Part shown: positions 56,336 through 64,000 of the stretch, piece after piece
How the letters are laid out: every line of letters starts with the position of its first letter
Position numbering within the stretch: the stretch's first letter is position 1
Source of the DNA: Aestuariispira insulae
GTDB taxonomy: Bacteria > Pseudomonadota > Alphaproteobacteria > UBA8366 > Aestuariispiraceae
Direction of reading: 5' to 3'
Assembly: GCF_003385955.1 (NCBI RefSeq)
Contig: NZ_QRDW01000003.1
Span: forward strand, 1 to 64,000
Length of the DNA stretch: 64,000 nt
The notes under the pieces: model-generated
Told to the model about the DNA's origin: nothing
The model's input: only the letters and a program-made list of their open reading frames with translations
The model's database searches: none
Position numbers and translations under genes: made by a program

Positions 56336-56932
56336 TCAAGCTTCCGCCAAGACTGAATGAACCCTGCCCCGCAAATCCGGCAGGACATCCTCGTCGAACC
56401 AGGGGTTTTTCTTGAGCCAGGCCGTGGTGCGCCAGCTGGGATGGGGCAGGGGCCAAAAGCCATCTTCCAGATAGTGCCGATAATCCCGCACGGTTTCCGT
56501 CATAGTCTTCCGCATAGTTCTGCCCAGATAATATTTCTGCGCGTAGGACCCGACCAGCAGGGTCAATTTGATACCGTTAAGGTGGGCCCGCAGCCGGTCA
56601 TGCCAGAGCGGCGCGCATTCGGGCCGCGGCGGCATATCGCCGCCTTTCGGGTTGCGGCCGGGATAGCAAAATCCCATGGGCATAATGGCGATCCTGGCCG
56701 GATCATAAAAACGGTCCCGGTCCAATTGCAGCCAGTCGCGCAACCGGTTGCCGCTGGGGTCGTTCCAGGGGATACCCGTTTCGTGGACCTTGGTACCCGG
56801 CGCCTGGCCGATGATCAGCAAGCGTGACGTCGGCGCCATCCGCACCACAGGGCGGGGCCCCAACGGCAGATCTGCTGCGCAATGGCGGCAATTTTCAACC
56901 TCACATAACAGGGTTTCCAAAGCACCTGCCAT
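56336..56932 (-). CDS. uracil-DNA glycosylase family protein
   Basis: 198 residues with the UDG-superfamily layout: CRHCAADLP (Cys pair), LLIIGQAPGTKVHETGIPWN (motif 1 region), IMPMGFCYPG and PLPHPSWR (motif 2, His-Pro-Ser). The catalytic Asp/Asn of classical families is not clearly placed, so it is best called a UDG-like protein. Its ATG overlaps the sirtuin stop (ATGA). Confidence 0.85.
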   Translation of the reverse strand: MAGALETLLCEVENCRHCAADLPLGPRPVVRMAPTSRLLIIGQAPGTKVHETGIPWNDPSGNRLRDWLQLDRDRFYDPARIAIMPMGFCYPGRNPKGGDMPPRPECAPLWHDRLRAHLNGIKLTLLVGSYAQKYYLGRTMRKTMTETVRDYRHYLEDGFWPLPHPSWRTTAWLKKNPWFDEDVLPDLRGRVHSVLAEA

Positions 56933-57660
56933 CAGGTCAGCGTTCCCAAAAGTTCATCGACAAATTGCGGCACCAGCATGCTGGCCGGGCCATAACGACG
57001 TTCCGTGAACAAACTCGCGCCCTCCGACGGCTCCAGGTTGATTTCAACCGTGTCCGCCAGGCCCTGATCCCGGACCAGGGCGGCAAAGCCCGCCGCCGGA
57101 TAAACCGCGCCCGATGTGCCGATCGAGACAAACAGGCCGCAGCGGCTCAAATGTTCCAGGATCCTGTCCATCGCGTAAGGGATTTCACCGAACCAGACCA
57201 CATCCGGCCTCAACCCGCCCTTATACCCGCAAAAGGGGCATAGGATCCCAATGCCCAGATCTTCTTTCCAACCGGTGCCCTCACCACATAATTCGCAGCG
57301 AATTTTCATCAATTCCCCATGCATATGGATCAGGTTGCGGCTGCCCGCCCGTTCATGCAGATCATCCACATTCTGGGTGACCAACAGCACCTCGCCAGGC
57401 CAGCCCTGTTCCAGCCTGGCCAGCGCCTCATGGGCACCATTGGGCCGGATGTCCGGTTCCTGCAACCCGCGTCGGCGGTGATTGTAAAACTCATGCACCC
57501 TGTCAGGATTCCTCTGGAAGGCTTCTGGTGTTGCCACCTCCTCCAGATCCACTTTGGCCCAGACCCCGTCAGGATCGCGGAACGTGGAGAGCCCCGATTC
57601 CTTGGAAATACCTGCCCCGGTCAGAATGACCAATAGCGCATTATGATCCGGCATTTTCAT
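56932..57660 (-). CDS. cobB: NAD-dependent protein deacylase, CobB-type sirtuin
   Basis: Removes acetyl or succinyl groups from protein lysines using NAD. 242 residues: ILTGAGISKESGLSTFRDPD, TQNVDDLHERAG with the catalytic His in LIHMHGEL, four zinc Cys (CELC and CPFC), PDVVWFGE and SIGTSGAVYPAAGFA. Likely target is Acs Lys607, as in enteric bacteria; this is inference. The symbol here means the sirtuin, not the cobalamin gene of the same name. Confidence 0.93.
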   Translation of the reverse strand: MKMPDHNALLVILTGAGISKESGLSTFRDPDGVWAKVDLEEVATPEAFQRNPDRVHEFYNHRRRGLQEPDIRPNGAHEALARLEQGWPGEVLLVTQNVDDLHERAGSRNLIHMHGELMKIRCELCGEGTGWKEDLGIGILCPFCGYKGGLRPDVVWFGEIPYAMDRILEHLSRCGLFVSIGTSGAVYPAAGFAALVRDQGLADTVEINLEPSEGASLFTERRYGPASMLVPQFVDELLGTLT

Positions 57661-57765
57661 TTCGTTATCATCATCTTTCGGGGATCTGTTACCGGTTTTC
57701 CCGGACCGGCCCCTATGCTACCAGTGGTGCATCCGTCCTTTCAAACCCCGGGGAGAATTAAAAAA

Positions 57766-58239
57766 ATGATCCGGATCCTTTTTGTCTGTACCGGGAATAT
57801 CTGCCGATCACCCACGGGAGAGGGGGTTTTCCGCCATTTGCTTGCCGAAGCCGGCCTCTCAGACCGGATTGAGACGGATTCCTGCGGTATGGGTGCCTGG
57901 CATGTGGGCGAGGCCCCGGATCCGCGCACCGTGAAGGCGGCCCGGGCCCGGGGCATTGATCTTTCCGATTTGCGTGCGCGCAAGATCCGCGCGGCCGACT
58001 TTCATGATTTCGATTATCTGCTGGCCATGGACCGGGGCCATTACGATGAAATGGTGGCGCAGGCCCCCGTCGGCACAGAGGCTAAGATCCGGATGTTCCT
58101 GGAACCGGTCGCAAAGGGCAGCGCAAACGCCGATGTACCGGACCCCTATTATGGCGGGGCGGATGGGTTTGAGCTGGTATTGGATCTGATCGACGAGGCA
58201 AGCCGGGCCTGGATCGATCAATTGAAACAGGTCCGGTAA
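57766..58239 (+). CDS. low-molecular-weight protein tyrosine phosphatase
   Basis: 157 residues from ATG 57766. The P-loop is FVCTGNICRSPTGEGVF (C-x5-R), the general-acid loop is PDPYYGGADGFELVLDL. Cytoplasmic, removes phosphate from Tyr, often of exopolysaccharide regulators or arginine. The frame is open for 41 codons upstream, without homology and without a clear site. The next gene starts 3 bases after its stop. Confidence 0.93.
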   Translation: MIRILFVCTGNICRSPTGEGVFRHLLAEAGLSDRIETDSCGMGAWHVGEAPDPRTVKAARARGIDLSDLRARKIRAADFHDFDYLLAMDRGHYDEMVAQAPVGTEAKIRMFLEPVAKGSANADVPDPYYGGADGFELVLDLIDEASRAWIDQLKQVR

Positions 58240-58242
58240 TCT

Positions 58243-59097
58243 ATGCATCCGGGCCATCGGCAAAGGATTGAACAAGCCTGCGCCAGGGGCATGGCCAGGG
58301 CGGATTTTCTGCCCGGCGGCTGTGTCGGCGAGGTCTGGAAAATCACTTTTGACGATGGCAGCCATGCGGTTGCCAAGACGGCGGCCGGTGACAGCACCCT
58401 TGATATCGAAGCCTATATGTTGCGCTACCTGGCAGATCATTCCGATCTGCCGGTCCCGGGTGTGATCGAAGGGGCCAAAGACCTTCTGGTGATCGATTAT
58501 GTTGAAAATTCCAGCGGCATGGGGCCATCGGCCCAGGAACATGCCGCAGACCTGCTGGCGGCCTTACATCAGGTGACCGCCCCCCGTTATGGCCATGAAC
58601 GCGATACCTTGATCGGGCCGCTGCGCCAGCCCAATCCCTGGACCGAGCGCTGGCACGATTTCTACCGGGAACAGCGCCTATTCTATATGGGCCGTGAAGC
58701 GCTTGAAACCGGCGGCATCGGCATGGAAACCTATGAGAGGATCGAGCGACTGGGAGCCAGGCTGGCGGAGTTTCTGCCCGAAGGCCGCCCGGCCAGCCTG
58801 CTGCATGGCGATTGCTGGGGCGGCAACGTCCTGACCCGGGGCAATCGGATCGCCGCCTTTATCGATCCCGCCATTTATCATGGGGATGCCGAGGAAGAGC
58901 TCGCCTATACCACACTCTTCAATACTTTCGGGCCGCGTTTCTTTGACCGCTATCGCGAGCATAATCCGCTGGAACCAGGCTTTTTTGAAACAAGGGTGCC
59001 GCTTTATACGCTCTATTCCCTACTGGTGCATGCCAGGCTGTTTGGCGGCGGCTATGGTACGCAGGCCGATACAATCCTGCGCCGTTATGTGGGATAA
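58243..59097 (+). CDS. fructosamine kinase family protein
   Basis: 284 residues of the aminoglycoside/fructosamine-3-kinase fold. FLPGGCVGEVWKITFDDGSH in the N-lobe, HGDCWGGNVL (catalytic loop, HGDxWxxN), IDPAIYHGDAEEELAYT (DFG-like metal Asp). Phosphorylates ketoamine sugars so that they fall off proteins. Tightly linked to the phosphatase. Confidence 0.9.
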   Translation: MHPGHRQRIEQACARGMARADFLPGGCVGEVWKITFDDGSHAVAKTAAGDSTLDIEAYMLRYLADHSDLPVPGVIEGAKDLLVIDYVENSSGMGPSAQEHAADLLAALHQVTAPRYGHERDTLIGPLRQPNPWTERWHDFYREQRLFYMGREALETGGIGMETYERIERLGARLAEFLPEGRPASLLHGDCWGGNVLTRGNRIAAFIDPAIYHGDAEEELAYTTLFNTFGPRFFDRYREHNPLEPGFFETRVPLYTLYSLLVHARLFGGGYGTQADTILRRYVG

Positions 59098-59300
59098 CTT
59101 GCCTAGCGGGGCCTCGAAAAAATAGACAAACGCCCAAAGATTTGAGAAGCTTAAGCAATACCGGGCGCTTCGGCACCGGCCCGTCGCCCGGGGGAAACGG
59201 GTGCTTGGGCGCAACTCCCATACGGCTGACGGCATCAGGGGATGCCTGCCAGACGACCCGTCTCCGTCGAAACATGGTTTCTAGCGAAAGGGGTATCTCC

Positions 59301-59735
59301 ATGCGGGTAGCGTCTCTTCTTACCACCAAGGGTTCGGACATTATTTCGCTTCGCGATGACGCGACCATCAATGACGCGGTGAAGCTGTTGTGCGAGCGGA
59401 AGATCGGCGCAACCATTGTCCTTGGCCCCGAAGGAAAATTGGCGGGTATCCTATCGGAACGCGATATCATCCGCGGCATGGGGGTTTCCGGCGGGGCCGG
59501 GATCGGCGACAAGCCGGTTTCCAGCCTGATGACCACGTCCGTCGAATGCTGTCATCCGGATGATACGGTGGACAGCATCATGCAGCGCATGACCATGGGC
59601 CGGTTCCGGCATATGCCGGTCATGGAAGAGGGCAAGCTGGTCGGGGTGATTTCCATCGGTGACGTGGTTAAAAACCGGATTTCCGATCTGGAACTGGAAG
59701 CCAACGCCATGCGCGATTACATCGCCGGTGCCTGA
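59301..59735 (+). CDS. CBS-domain pair protein
   Basis: 144 residues, two CBS domains (1-65 and ~75-135: GSDIISLRDDATINDAVKLL, IVLGPEGKLAGILSERDIIR; TVDSIMQRMTMGRFRHMPVM). Binds adenosine nucleotides or similar. Start at MRVASLLTTKG after AAAGGGG; the frame stays open back to 59142 over a GC-rich leader. Common in alphaproteobacteria; target unknown. Confidence 0.9.
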   Translation: MRVASLLTTKGSDIISLRDDATINDAVKLLCERKIGATIVLGPEGKLAGILSERDIIRGMGVSGGAGIGDKPVSSLMTTSVECCHPDDTVDSIMQRMTMGRFRHMPVMEEGKLVGVISIGDVVKNRISDLELEANAMRDYIAGA

Positions 59736-59794
59736 GACCTTTCGATCCCCAGGTCATTTCGATCATCGGGCCATTTCGATTCCTTAGGCTGATT

Positions 59795-60541
59795 TCAGCC
59801 GCCAATCGCCACCGGCGCCGGAAAATTCAGGCTTTCCTGGCAATAGGGACATAATGCCCCCAGGCTACCATCCTGGATCATCGCCTTAAGCGCCTGTATC
59901 AGGCCCGGTATCAGATTCGCGTGTTTTTTATGCAGGCAAAGGTAAACCGGCACCCGTTCCAACGGCGGCTGATGAATGACTAACCCGGTGATACCGGCCT
60001 TTTCCATGGTGGCCCGCGCAATGGCAAAATCCGAGAGCGCCACATCGACCCGGCCCCTCTGTAACATTTCCAAAAGAGAAAGGGGATTTGGCACCCGGAT
60101 CGCCTCCTCGAGACCGTGATCTGAGAGCGTATAGGCCTGCTCGCCCAGCCAATAACCCACCGTCCGTCCCTTGAGATCGCGCCAATGCCGGATCGCCGGA
60201 TAGGCTTCCCGCGTGACCGCCATCCGGGTCGCATTGGCGATGGCTTCCGGTACATAAACCAGGTTCGGATAAGCGTCGATCACCCTTATTGCCCGCAGAT
60301 AATGGCCATCCCGCTGTCCCGCATCGGTGAGCGCGATGCCACGTTTCGGCGGCAGGATCTCAATTTCCACCGCGCGCCCGATCCTCCGGAAGGCTTCAAC
60401 CACGACCTGGTCCAGCATACCGCTGCCATCCTTGGCGGTCAGCTCCGCCGGCAGGCCGGAATTAACCTGCAAGGGCGGTTCCGCCAGACCGGCGGCGGTA
60501 AAAAAAACTGAAAAAACCCAGGAAAGGAAAAGCGTCCTCAT
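59795..60541 (-). CDS. periplasmic amino-acid-type solute-binding protein (SBP family 3)
   Basis: About 248 residues from ATG 60541 with a signal peptide (LFLSWVFSVFFTAAGLA). Type SBP_bac_3 elements: VVVEAFRRIGRAVEIEILPP, PAIRHWRDLKGRTVGYWLGE, LLEMLQRGRVDVALSDFAIA, and a Cys pair near the end (LCPYCQES). No permease or ATPase genes adjacent, so it may serve as a sensor or stray receptor. ATGs at 60556 and 60559 are alternative starts. Confidence 0.78.
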   Translation of the reverse strand: MRTLFLSWVFSVFFTAAGLAEPPLQVNSGLPAELTAKDGSGMLDQVVVEAFRRIGRAVEIEILPPKRGIALTDAGQRDGHYLRAIRVIDAYPNLVYVPEAIANATRMAVTREAYPAIRHWRDLKGRTVGYWLGEQAYTLSDHGLEEAIRVPNPLSLLEMLQRGRVDVALSDFAIARATMEKAGITGLVIHQPPLERVPVYLCLHKKHANLIPGLIQALKAMIQDGSLGALCPYCQESLNFPAPVAIGG

Positions 60542-60615
60542 ACCATCCTGTCTCATCATTGCCCCTTAGGTTTCGAAGTGTCCCATGGTGGCCTTAAGGA
60601 TTGGTGAAGGAAAAA

Positions 60616-60648
60616 GAAAAACGGGCCTGCATGAACAGACCCGTTTTG
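60616..60648 (-). terminator. terminator of tRNA-Gln gene
   Basis: On the minus strand AAACGGG and CCCGTTT enclose CTG...CAG and end in five T, about 5 bases after the tRNA CCA end. A typical rho-independent terminator. Confidence 0.85.
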
Positions 60649-60651
60649 CTT

Positions 60652-60725
60652 TGGCTGGGGCGGCTGGATTCGAACCAACGATCACGGGATCAAAACCCGA
60701 TGCCTTACCGCTTGGCTACGCCCCA
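60652..60725 (-). tRNA. tRNA-Gln (TTG anticodon)
   Basis: Acceptor TGGGGCG/CGCCCCA, D arm with GCCAAGCGGTAAGGC, anticodon loop TTTTGAT (TTG), T loop GGTTCGAATCC, discriminator G and encoded CCA (60652-60654). Reads CAA. Confidence 0.96.
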
Positions 60726-60826
60726 CCATGCGGTGCGGCGCACTTTATGAAAAAACATCTGAAAGCTCAAGCACCGATTTCATTGTTTTTTACGCTTTTA
60801 TGATGGTCGGCCCGACAGCCGTTCTT

Positions 60827-61693
60827 TCAGCGGATATTTGAGGCCTGCAGCCAAAGGTCCGGCCACGCATTTCCAAGGCTTTCCGCCGCTTTTTCCGCCG
60901 CTGCCTGATCTTCGTAGAGCGCAAAACAGGTGGCCCCGCTGCCCGACATGCGCGCAAGCAAGCAATGATCGGTGCGGCCAAGGGCCACCAACAGGTCTCC
61001 AACCTCCGGCACAAGAGACACTGCCGGCTCCGACAGATCATTGTTCCGTGTGGAAAGCGCGTTGATAAAATCCGTCCTGGTGGCAAGTTCCCCCGGGGTC
61101 AATCGGGCATTGTCGGAAAAGCTGCTGGTGCGGGCCTTAAATACCGCCGGGGTCGAGAGGCCAATCCCGGGATTGGCCAATAAAATACCCAGTTTCGGTA
61201 TATCAGGGGCTGCGGTCAGATCCTCGCCAATCCCGCCCATATAGGCCGATCGGCTTTCCAGGCATACCGGCACATCGGCGCCTAATGCCAAGGCGAGTGC
61301 TTCCAGCCTGCCCTGCTCCAGGGTCAACTCCCACAAGCGCATCAGTGTTTTGAGCACCGCGGCGGCATCCGCCGATCCGCCGCCGACACCGGCGGCGACC
61401 GGAATGAATTTTTCCAGATGAATCGCGGCGCCCGCAGTGACACCGGCTGCCTGTTGCAGGGCGCGGGCCGCCCGCAGCACCAGATTATCCCCGCCATTCG
61501 GGATGGCCGCTGCAAAAGGCCCGCCCACCGACAGGGTTAGATCCGGTGCAGGGGAAACCGTGACCCGATCCCCGAATTCTGTGAAGACCACCAGGGAATC
61601 CAACAGGTGATACCCGTCGTCACGACGGCCGGTCACATGCAGATAAAGATTGACCTTGGCCGGAGCGACCGCCGTCACGCGTTCTTGTTTCAT
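60827..61693 (-). CDS. ispE: 4-diphosphocytidyl-2-C-methyl-D-erythritol kinase
   Basis: GHMP kinase of the MEP isoprenoid pathway. 288 residues: APAKVNLYLHVTGRRDDGYH (substrate side), PVAAGVGGGSADAAAVLKTL (ATP loop), ILLANPGIGLSTPAVFKA and MSGSGATCFALY. Normal length. Stop precedes nothing coding on this strand before tRNA-Gln. The TPR gene lies 8 bases upstream, so ispE is likely the downstream gene of that operon. Confidence 0.95.
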   Translation of the reverse strand: MKQERVTAVAPAKVNLYLHVTGRRDDGYHLLDSLVVFTEFGDRVTVSPAPDLTLSVGGPFAAAIPNGGDNLVLRAARALQQAAGVTAGAAIHLEKFIPVAAGVGGGSADAAAVLKTLMRLWELTLEQGRLEALALALGADVPVCLESRSAYMGGIGEDLTAAPDIPKLGILLANPGIGLSTPAVFKARTSSFSDNARLTPGELATRTDFINALSTRNNDLSEPAVSLVPEVGDLLVALGRTDHCLLARMSGSGATCFALYEDQAAAEKAAESLGNAWPDLWLQASNIR

Positions 61694-61701
61694 CGGATGT
61701 T

Positions 61702-63414
61702 TCAGCCGCCGTTCGACAGACCATATTCCAGTTTGCGTGCGACCTCGTCCGCGCTGACTTCTTCATTGCCTTCAAGGTCGAGGCCCAAAACACGTTCCCA
61801 CTGGAAGCGGGCTTCCCGATAGCGGCCCACCTTCCAATAAGCATCGCCCAGATGATCATTGATCACCGGTTCCATGGGTTCCTGGAAAACCGCGCGCTCC
61901 AGTTCTTCGACAGCATCCTCATAGCGGCCAAGGCGGTAATAGGCCCAGCCCAGGCTGTCGATGATATAGCCGGTGCGGCGCAGTTCCACCGCCCGGTGCA
62001 GCATGCCCAGTGCCTTGTCGAGATTGATATTCTGATCAACCCAGCTATAGCCGAGATAATTCAACACATCCGGCTGATCGGGGCTGAGTTTGAGCGCATG
62101 CAGGAAATCCTGTTCCGCATCATTCCAGCGATCCAGGCTGGAGAGGGCGATACCGCGCCGATGGTAATAGTTCCAATGGCCGGGCTGATCGGTCTTCAAC
62201 CGGTCCACCAGGCGATCCAAAGCCGAAAGCATCAAATCATATTTCGCTTCGGAATGGTGGATCCGGCTCAGCGCATCCAGCGGCCCCAATTGTCCGGGGC
62301 GTTCCAAAGCCATCTCTTCCAGATCATCAATCGCATCGATTTTTTCGCCCATATTAAAACGGCTGAGCGCGGTTTGGATCCGGGACTGCCATTGCCGGTA
62401 ATCCGTTTCCGGAACCCGTTCATACATGGCGATGGCCTGGGCATAATGGCCGCTATTGTCGAGCAACTGGCCAACGGTGAGTATGCCATTGACCTGCGTC
62501 GGATCCAAGCTTACCGCAAGCCGGGCCAGATCCATCTTCACGGCCCAGTCATTATGGCCCTGCGCGATCAACAAAGTGCCTTCGGCCACTGCCTGCAACG
62601 GGGTTTCCGTCAGCGGCTCCAGGTTTTTGTCCCGCATCAGGCGGGCCATGTCATCTTCCAGTTCCACCGCATTCGGATTACGCGCCAGCATATCACTTAA
62701 AAGGCTGCGTGCCTCGTCAAAGCGATCCTGGCGCAGATAGGTTCGGACCAAGGCACGCTGGGTACCGGAATAGAGGGTCATGGGGTCGGTGGCCCCGCCC
62801 AAATAGGCTTTTTCCGCGGCAGCCCAATCGCCGTAATATTCGTGGAGCTTGCCTTCCATGATATCGGCAATCGGCTTTGCGACAGAACGAAGACGGCTCA
62901 ACGCCTCAAAGGATTCTTCGCGTTTATCCTGCACCGCCATCAGCCAAGCATTGGCCATCGGCAGGATCACATGGCTCAACGGATCCCGCTGGGCTTTGGT
63001 CAAAAGCTGGTCGGCTAGCGCATATTCGCCTTCCTTCAGCGCTTCCAACCCCAAAAACAAGGGTGCAAGACCTGTCGTACGGCCAGTCTCCGCCACAAGA
63101 ATAGCCGCCAGTTCACGGGCCCTGTCCAGGTTGCCCGCCCGCCAGTTGCTTTGAAAGGCCAATAGCGAAATTTGCGCGTTATCGGGGCTCTCGCGCAGGG
63201 CAGCATCCAAGTAGACGCTTGCGGTTGCATAATCAGAAGAACGCAACGCATGAAGGCCGGAAAGATAATTGCCATAGGGATTATCAGCCAGCTCCGGCTC
63301 CGCGGAGAGCCCGTTGCCCGAAACGGCCAGGCATCCGCTGAGCAACCCCGCTGTCAGCAGGGATCGCATCAAGGTCCGAAATCGAGGCCTGTTGGAAAAG
63401 ACTGTCACGGGCAT
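61702..63414 (-). CDS. TPR-repeat lipoprotein
   Basis: About 570 residues from ATG 63412-63414 (AGGA upstream); ATGs at 63369 and 63420 are alternatives. The lipobox LLTAGLLSGCLAV makes it a lipoprotein. Helical TPR repeats follow throughout (ASVYLDAALRESPDNAQISL; WNDAEQDFLHALKLSPDQPD; GWAYYRLGRYEDAVEELERA). Scaffold in the envelope, probably outer membrane; similar proteins precede ispE in other alphaproteobacteria. Confidence 0.85.
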   Translation of the reverse strand: MPVTVFSNRPRFRTLMRSLLTAGLLSGCLAVSGNGLSAEPELADNPYGNYLSGLHALRSSDYATASVYLDAALRESPDNAQISLLAFQSNWRAGNLDRARELAAILVAETGRTTGLAPLFLGLEALKEGEYALADQLLTKAQRDPLSHVILPMANAWLMAVQDKREESFEALSRLRSVAKPIADIMEGKLHEYYGDWAAAEKAYLGGATDPMTLYSGTQRALVRTYLRQDRFDEARSLLSDMLARNPNAVELEDDMARLMRDKNLEPLTETPLQAVAEGTLLIAQGHNDWAVKMDLARLAVSLDPTQVNGILTVGQLLDNSGHYAQAIAMYERVPETDYRQWQSRIQTALSRFNMGEKIDAIDDLEEMALERPGQLGPLDALSRIHHSEAKYDLMLSALDRLVDRLKTDQPGHWNYYHRRGIALSSLDRWNDAEQDFLHALKLSPDQPDVLNYLGYSWVDQNINLDKALGMLHRAVELRRTGYIIDSLGWAYYRLGRYEDAVEELERAVFQEPMEPVINDHLGDAYWKVGRYREARFQWERVLGLDLEGNEEVSADEVARKLEYGLSNGG

Positions 63415-63479
63415 CACCATTCCTGATTTTTTTGATCTTGTTTCTACCGGGCGTATCCTGCCAGCCTATCCTCGGCTGT

Positions 63480-63983
63480 TCAACTGCCGCCTTGCCGATC
63501 GATAATTTCACGGATATGCGGGGCAAATTCCCGCACCACCTGGTCGTAGGTATCGCGCTTGAATGGCACAATCTGCCGGCTCAGTTCCATTAAGGGGGTC
63601 CATTGCCATTCGGAGAATTCCGGATGATGGGCATCCAGGCGCACATCGCCATCCTCACCTTCAAACAACAGCAGGAACCATTTTTGGGTCTGGCCCCGAT
63701 ACCGGCCCTTCCAGATCTTGCGGGACAGCTCTCGCGGCAAATCATAGGAAAGCCAGTTTTCGGATTCAGCAAGAATGCGGGCCTTGTCCGTGCCAATCTC
63801 TTCCGCCAGTTCCCGCAAAGCCGCCTCAGCCGGTGTCTCACCCTCATCAATACCGCCCTGCGGCATCTGCCAATGATCACCGGGAGTATCAATCCGGTTG
63901 CCGACGAAAACATCGCCAGCCCGGTTGATCAGCATCAGCCCGACACAGGGCCGATAAGGCCGGTTATCCGTATCCGCACTCAT
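63480..63983 (-). CDS. rppH: RNA pyrophosphohydrolase
   Basis: Nudix hydrolase that removes pyrophosphate from 5' ends of mRNA and triggers decay. 167 residues: RPCVGLMLINRAGDVFVGNR, DTPGDHWQMPQGGIDEGETP, the Nudix box continues ALRELAEEIGTD, and YRGQTQKWFLLLFEG. Normal length and complete near the window edge; 60 bases separate it from the TPR gene start. Confidence 0.95.
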   Translation of the reverse strand: MSADTDNRPYRPCVGLMLINRAGDVFVGNRIDTPGDHWQMPQGGIDEGETPAEAALRELAEEIGTDKARILAESENWLSYDLPRELSRKIWKGRYRGQTQKWFLLLFEGEDGDVRLDAHHPEFSEWQWTPLMELSRQIVPFKRDTYDQVVREFAPHIREIIDRQGGS

Positions 63984-64000
63984 CCGTCAGTCCTGCTCCC

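Noticed and set aside
59222-59281. Hammerhead ribozyme suggested by CTGACGG and CGAAAC
   Set aside because: The core CUGANGA is not met (CTGACGG) and the three helices cannot be drawn.
1-64000. CRISPR arrays, prophage genes and restriction systems
   Set aside because: No regularly spaced repeats, phage structural genes or restriction/modification genes were seen.

Overview
The window is a stretch of a GC-rich alphaproteobacterial chromosome. The gene content (aerobic cobaltochelatase CobS/CobT with CobO, CobQ and CobD, XerD, ZapE, AccA, IspE, RppH, a LapG-type protease, DUF898 proteins) fits a free-living or marine Rhodospirillales/Sneathiellales-like bacterium, but no marker here fixes the genus. 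Most of the window is ordinary core chromosome with tight, overlapping operons. The first ~4 kb is a scrambled accessory region.

Layout. 1-2830: a 5'-truncated IS66-family transposase abuts the 3' end of an Rhs gene. The Rhs core ends at about 1452 and switches to an AT-rich variable C-terminal (toxin-like) tip, followed by a small exported protein in the immunity position. 2934-3961: remains of a type II secretion pseudopilin operon. gspJ is followed on its upstream side by a chimera that joins the end of gspH to gspI without a prepilin cleavage site. 4041-4293: a possible small ORF or relic and the pheT terminator. 4316-8717: rpmI-rplT-pheS-pheT with a promoter, an internal attenuator-like hairpin and a terminator. 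8785-10462: DUF411 metal-binding protein and three small proteins of unknown function. 10480-14807: a c-di-GMP-like group, consisting of a membrane sensor with a degenerate HD-GYP domain, a divergent LapG-type periplasmic protease, and a soluble degenerate EAL protein. 14852-18763: cobD, then cobO-SYLF protein-cobQ on the other strand. 18960-23712: EamA exporter, DUF3088, a pentapeptide-repeat protein coupled to cheD, and a GT-C-type membrane transferase. 23738-27626: tRNA-Gly, M48 protease and two DUF898 paralogues. 27724-32261: GNAT enzyme and a ynjBCD-type ABC importer. 32477-38252: chemoreceptor, cobT-cobS, J-domain protein, DUF2889. 38364-41373: aroK-aroB-CNNM/CorC overlapping operon. 41618-44591: a 46-residue membrane peptide, a large envelope protein and xerD. 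44650-50115: small Cys-rich ORF, tRNA-Leu, zapE, an outer-membrane barrel, a Tat-exported amine oxidase, a lipoprotein and accA. 50562-56279: acs with a strong terminator, methyltransferase/gloB divergent pair, GST, DUF985 cupin, 4Fe-4S protein, BolA. 56336-63983: UDG-like protein, CobB-type sirtuin, low-MW phosphatase, fructosamine-kinase-like protein, CBS protein, a solute-binding protein, tRNA-Gln, ispE, a TPR lipoprotein and rppH.

Working together: five cob genes serve aerobic cobalamin synthesis; the sirtuin could reactivate the acetyl-CoA synthetase encoded 4 kb away. The best candidates for unusual biology are the Rhs tip with its signal-peptide-bearing partner, the LapG/degenerate-EAL/degenerate-HD-GYP neighbourhood, and the M48-DUF898-DUF898 membrane operon. 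All assignments are by motif reading without database searches.
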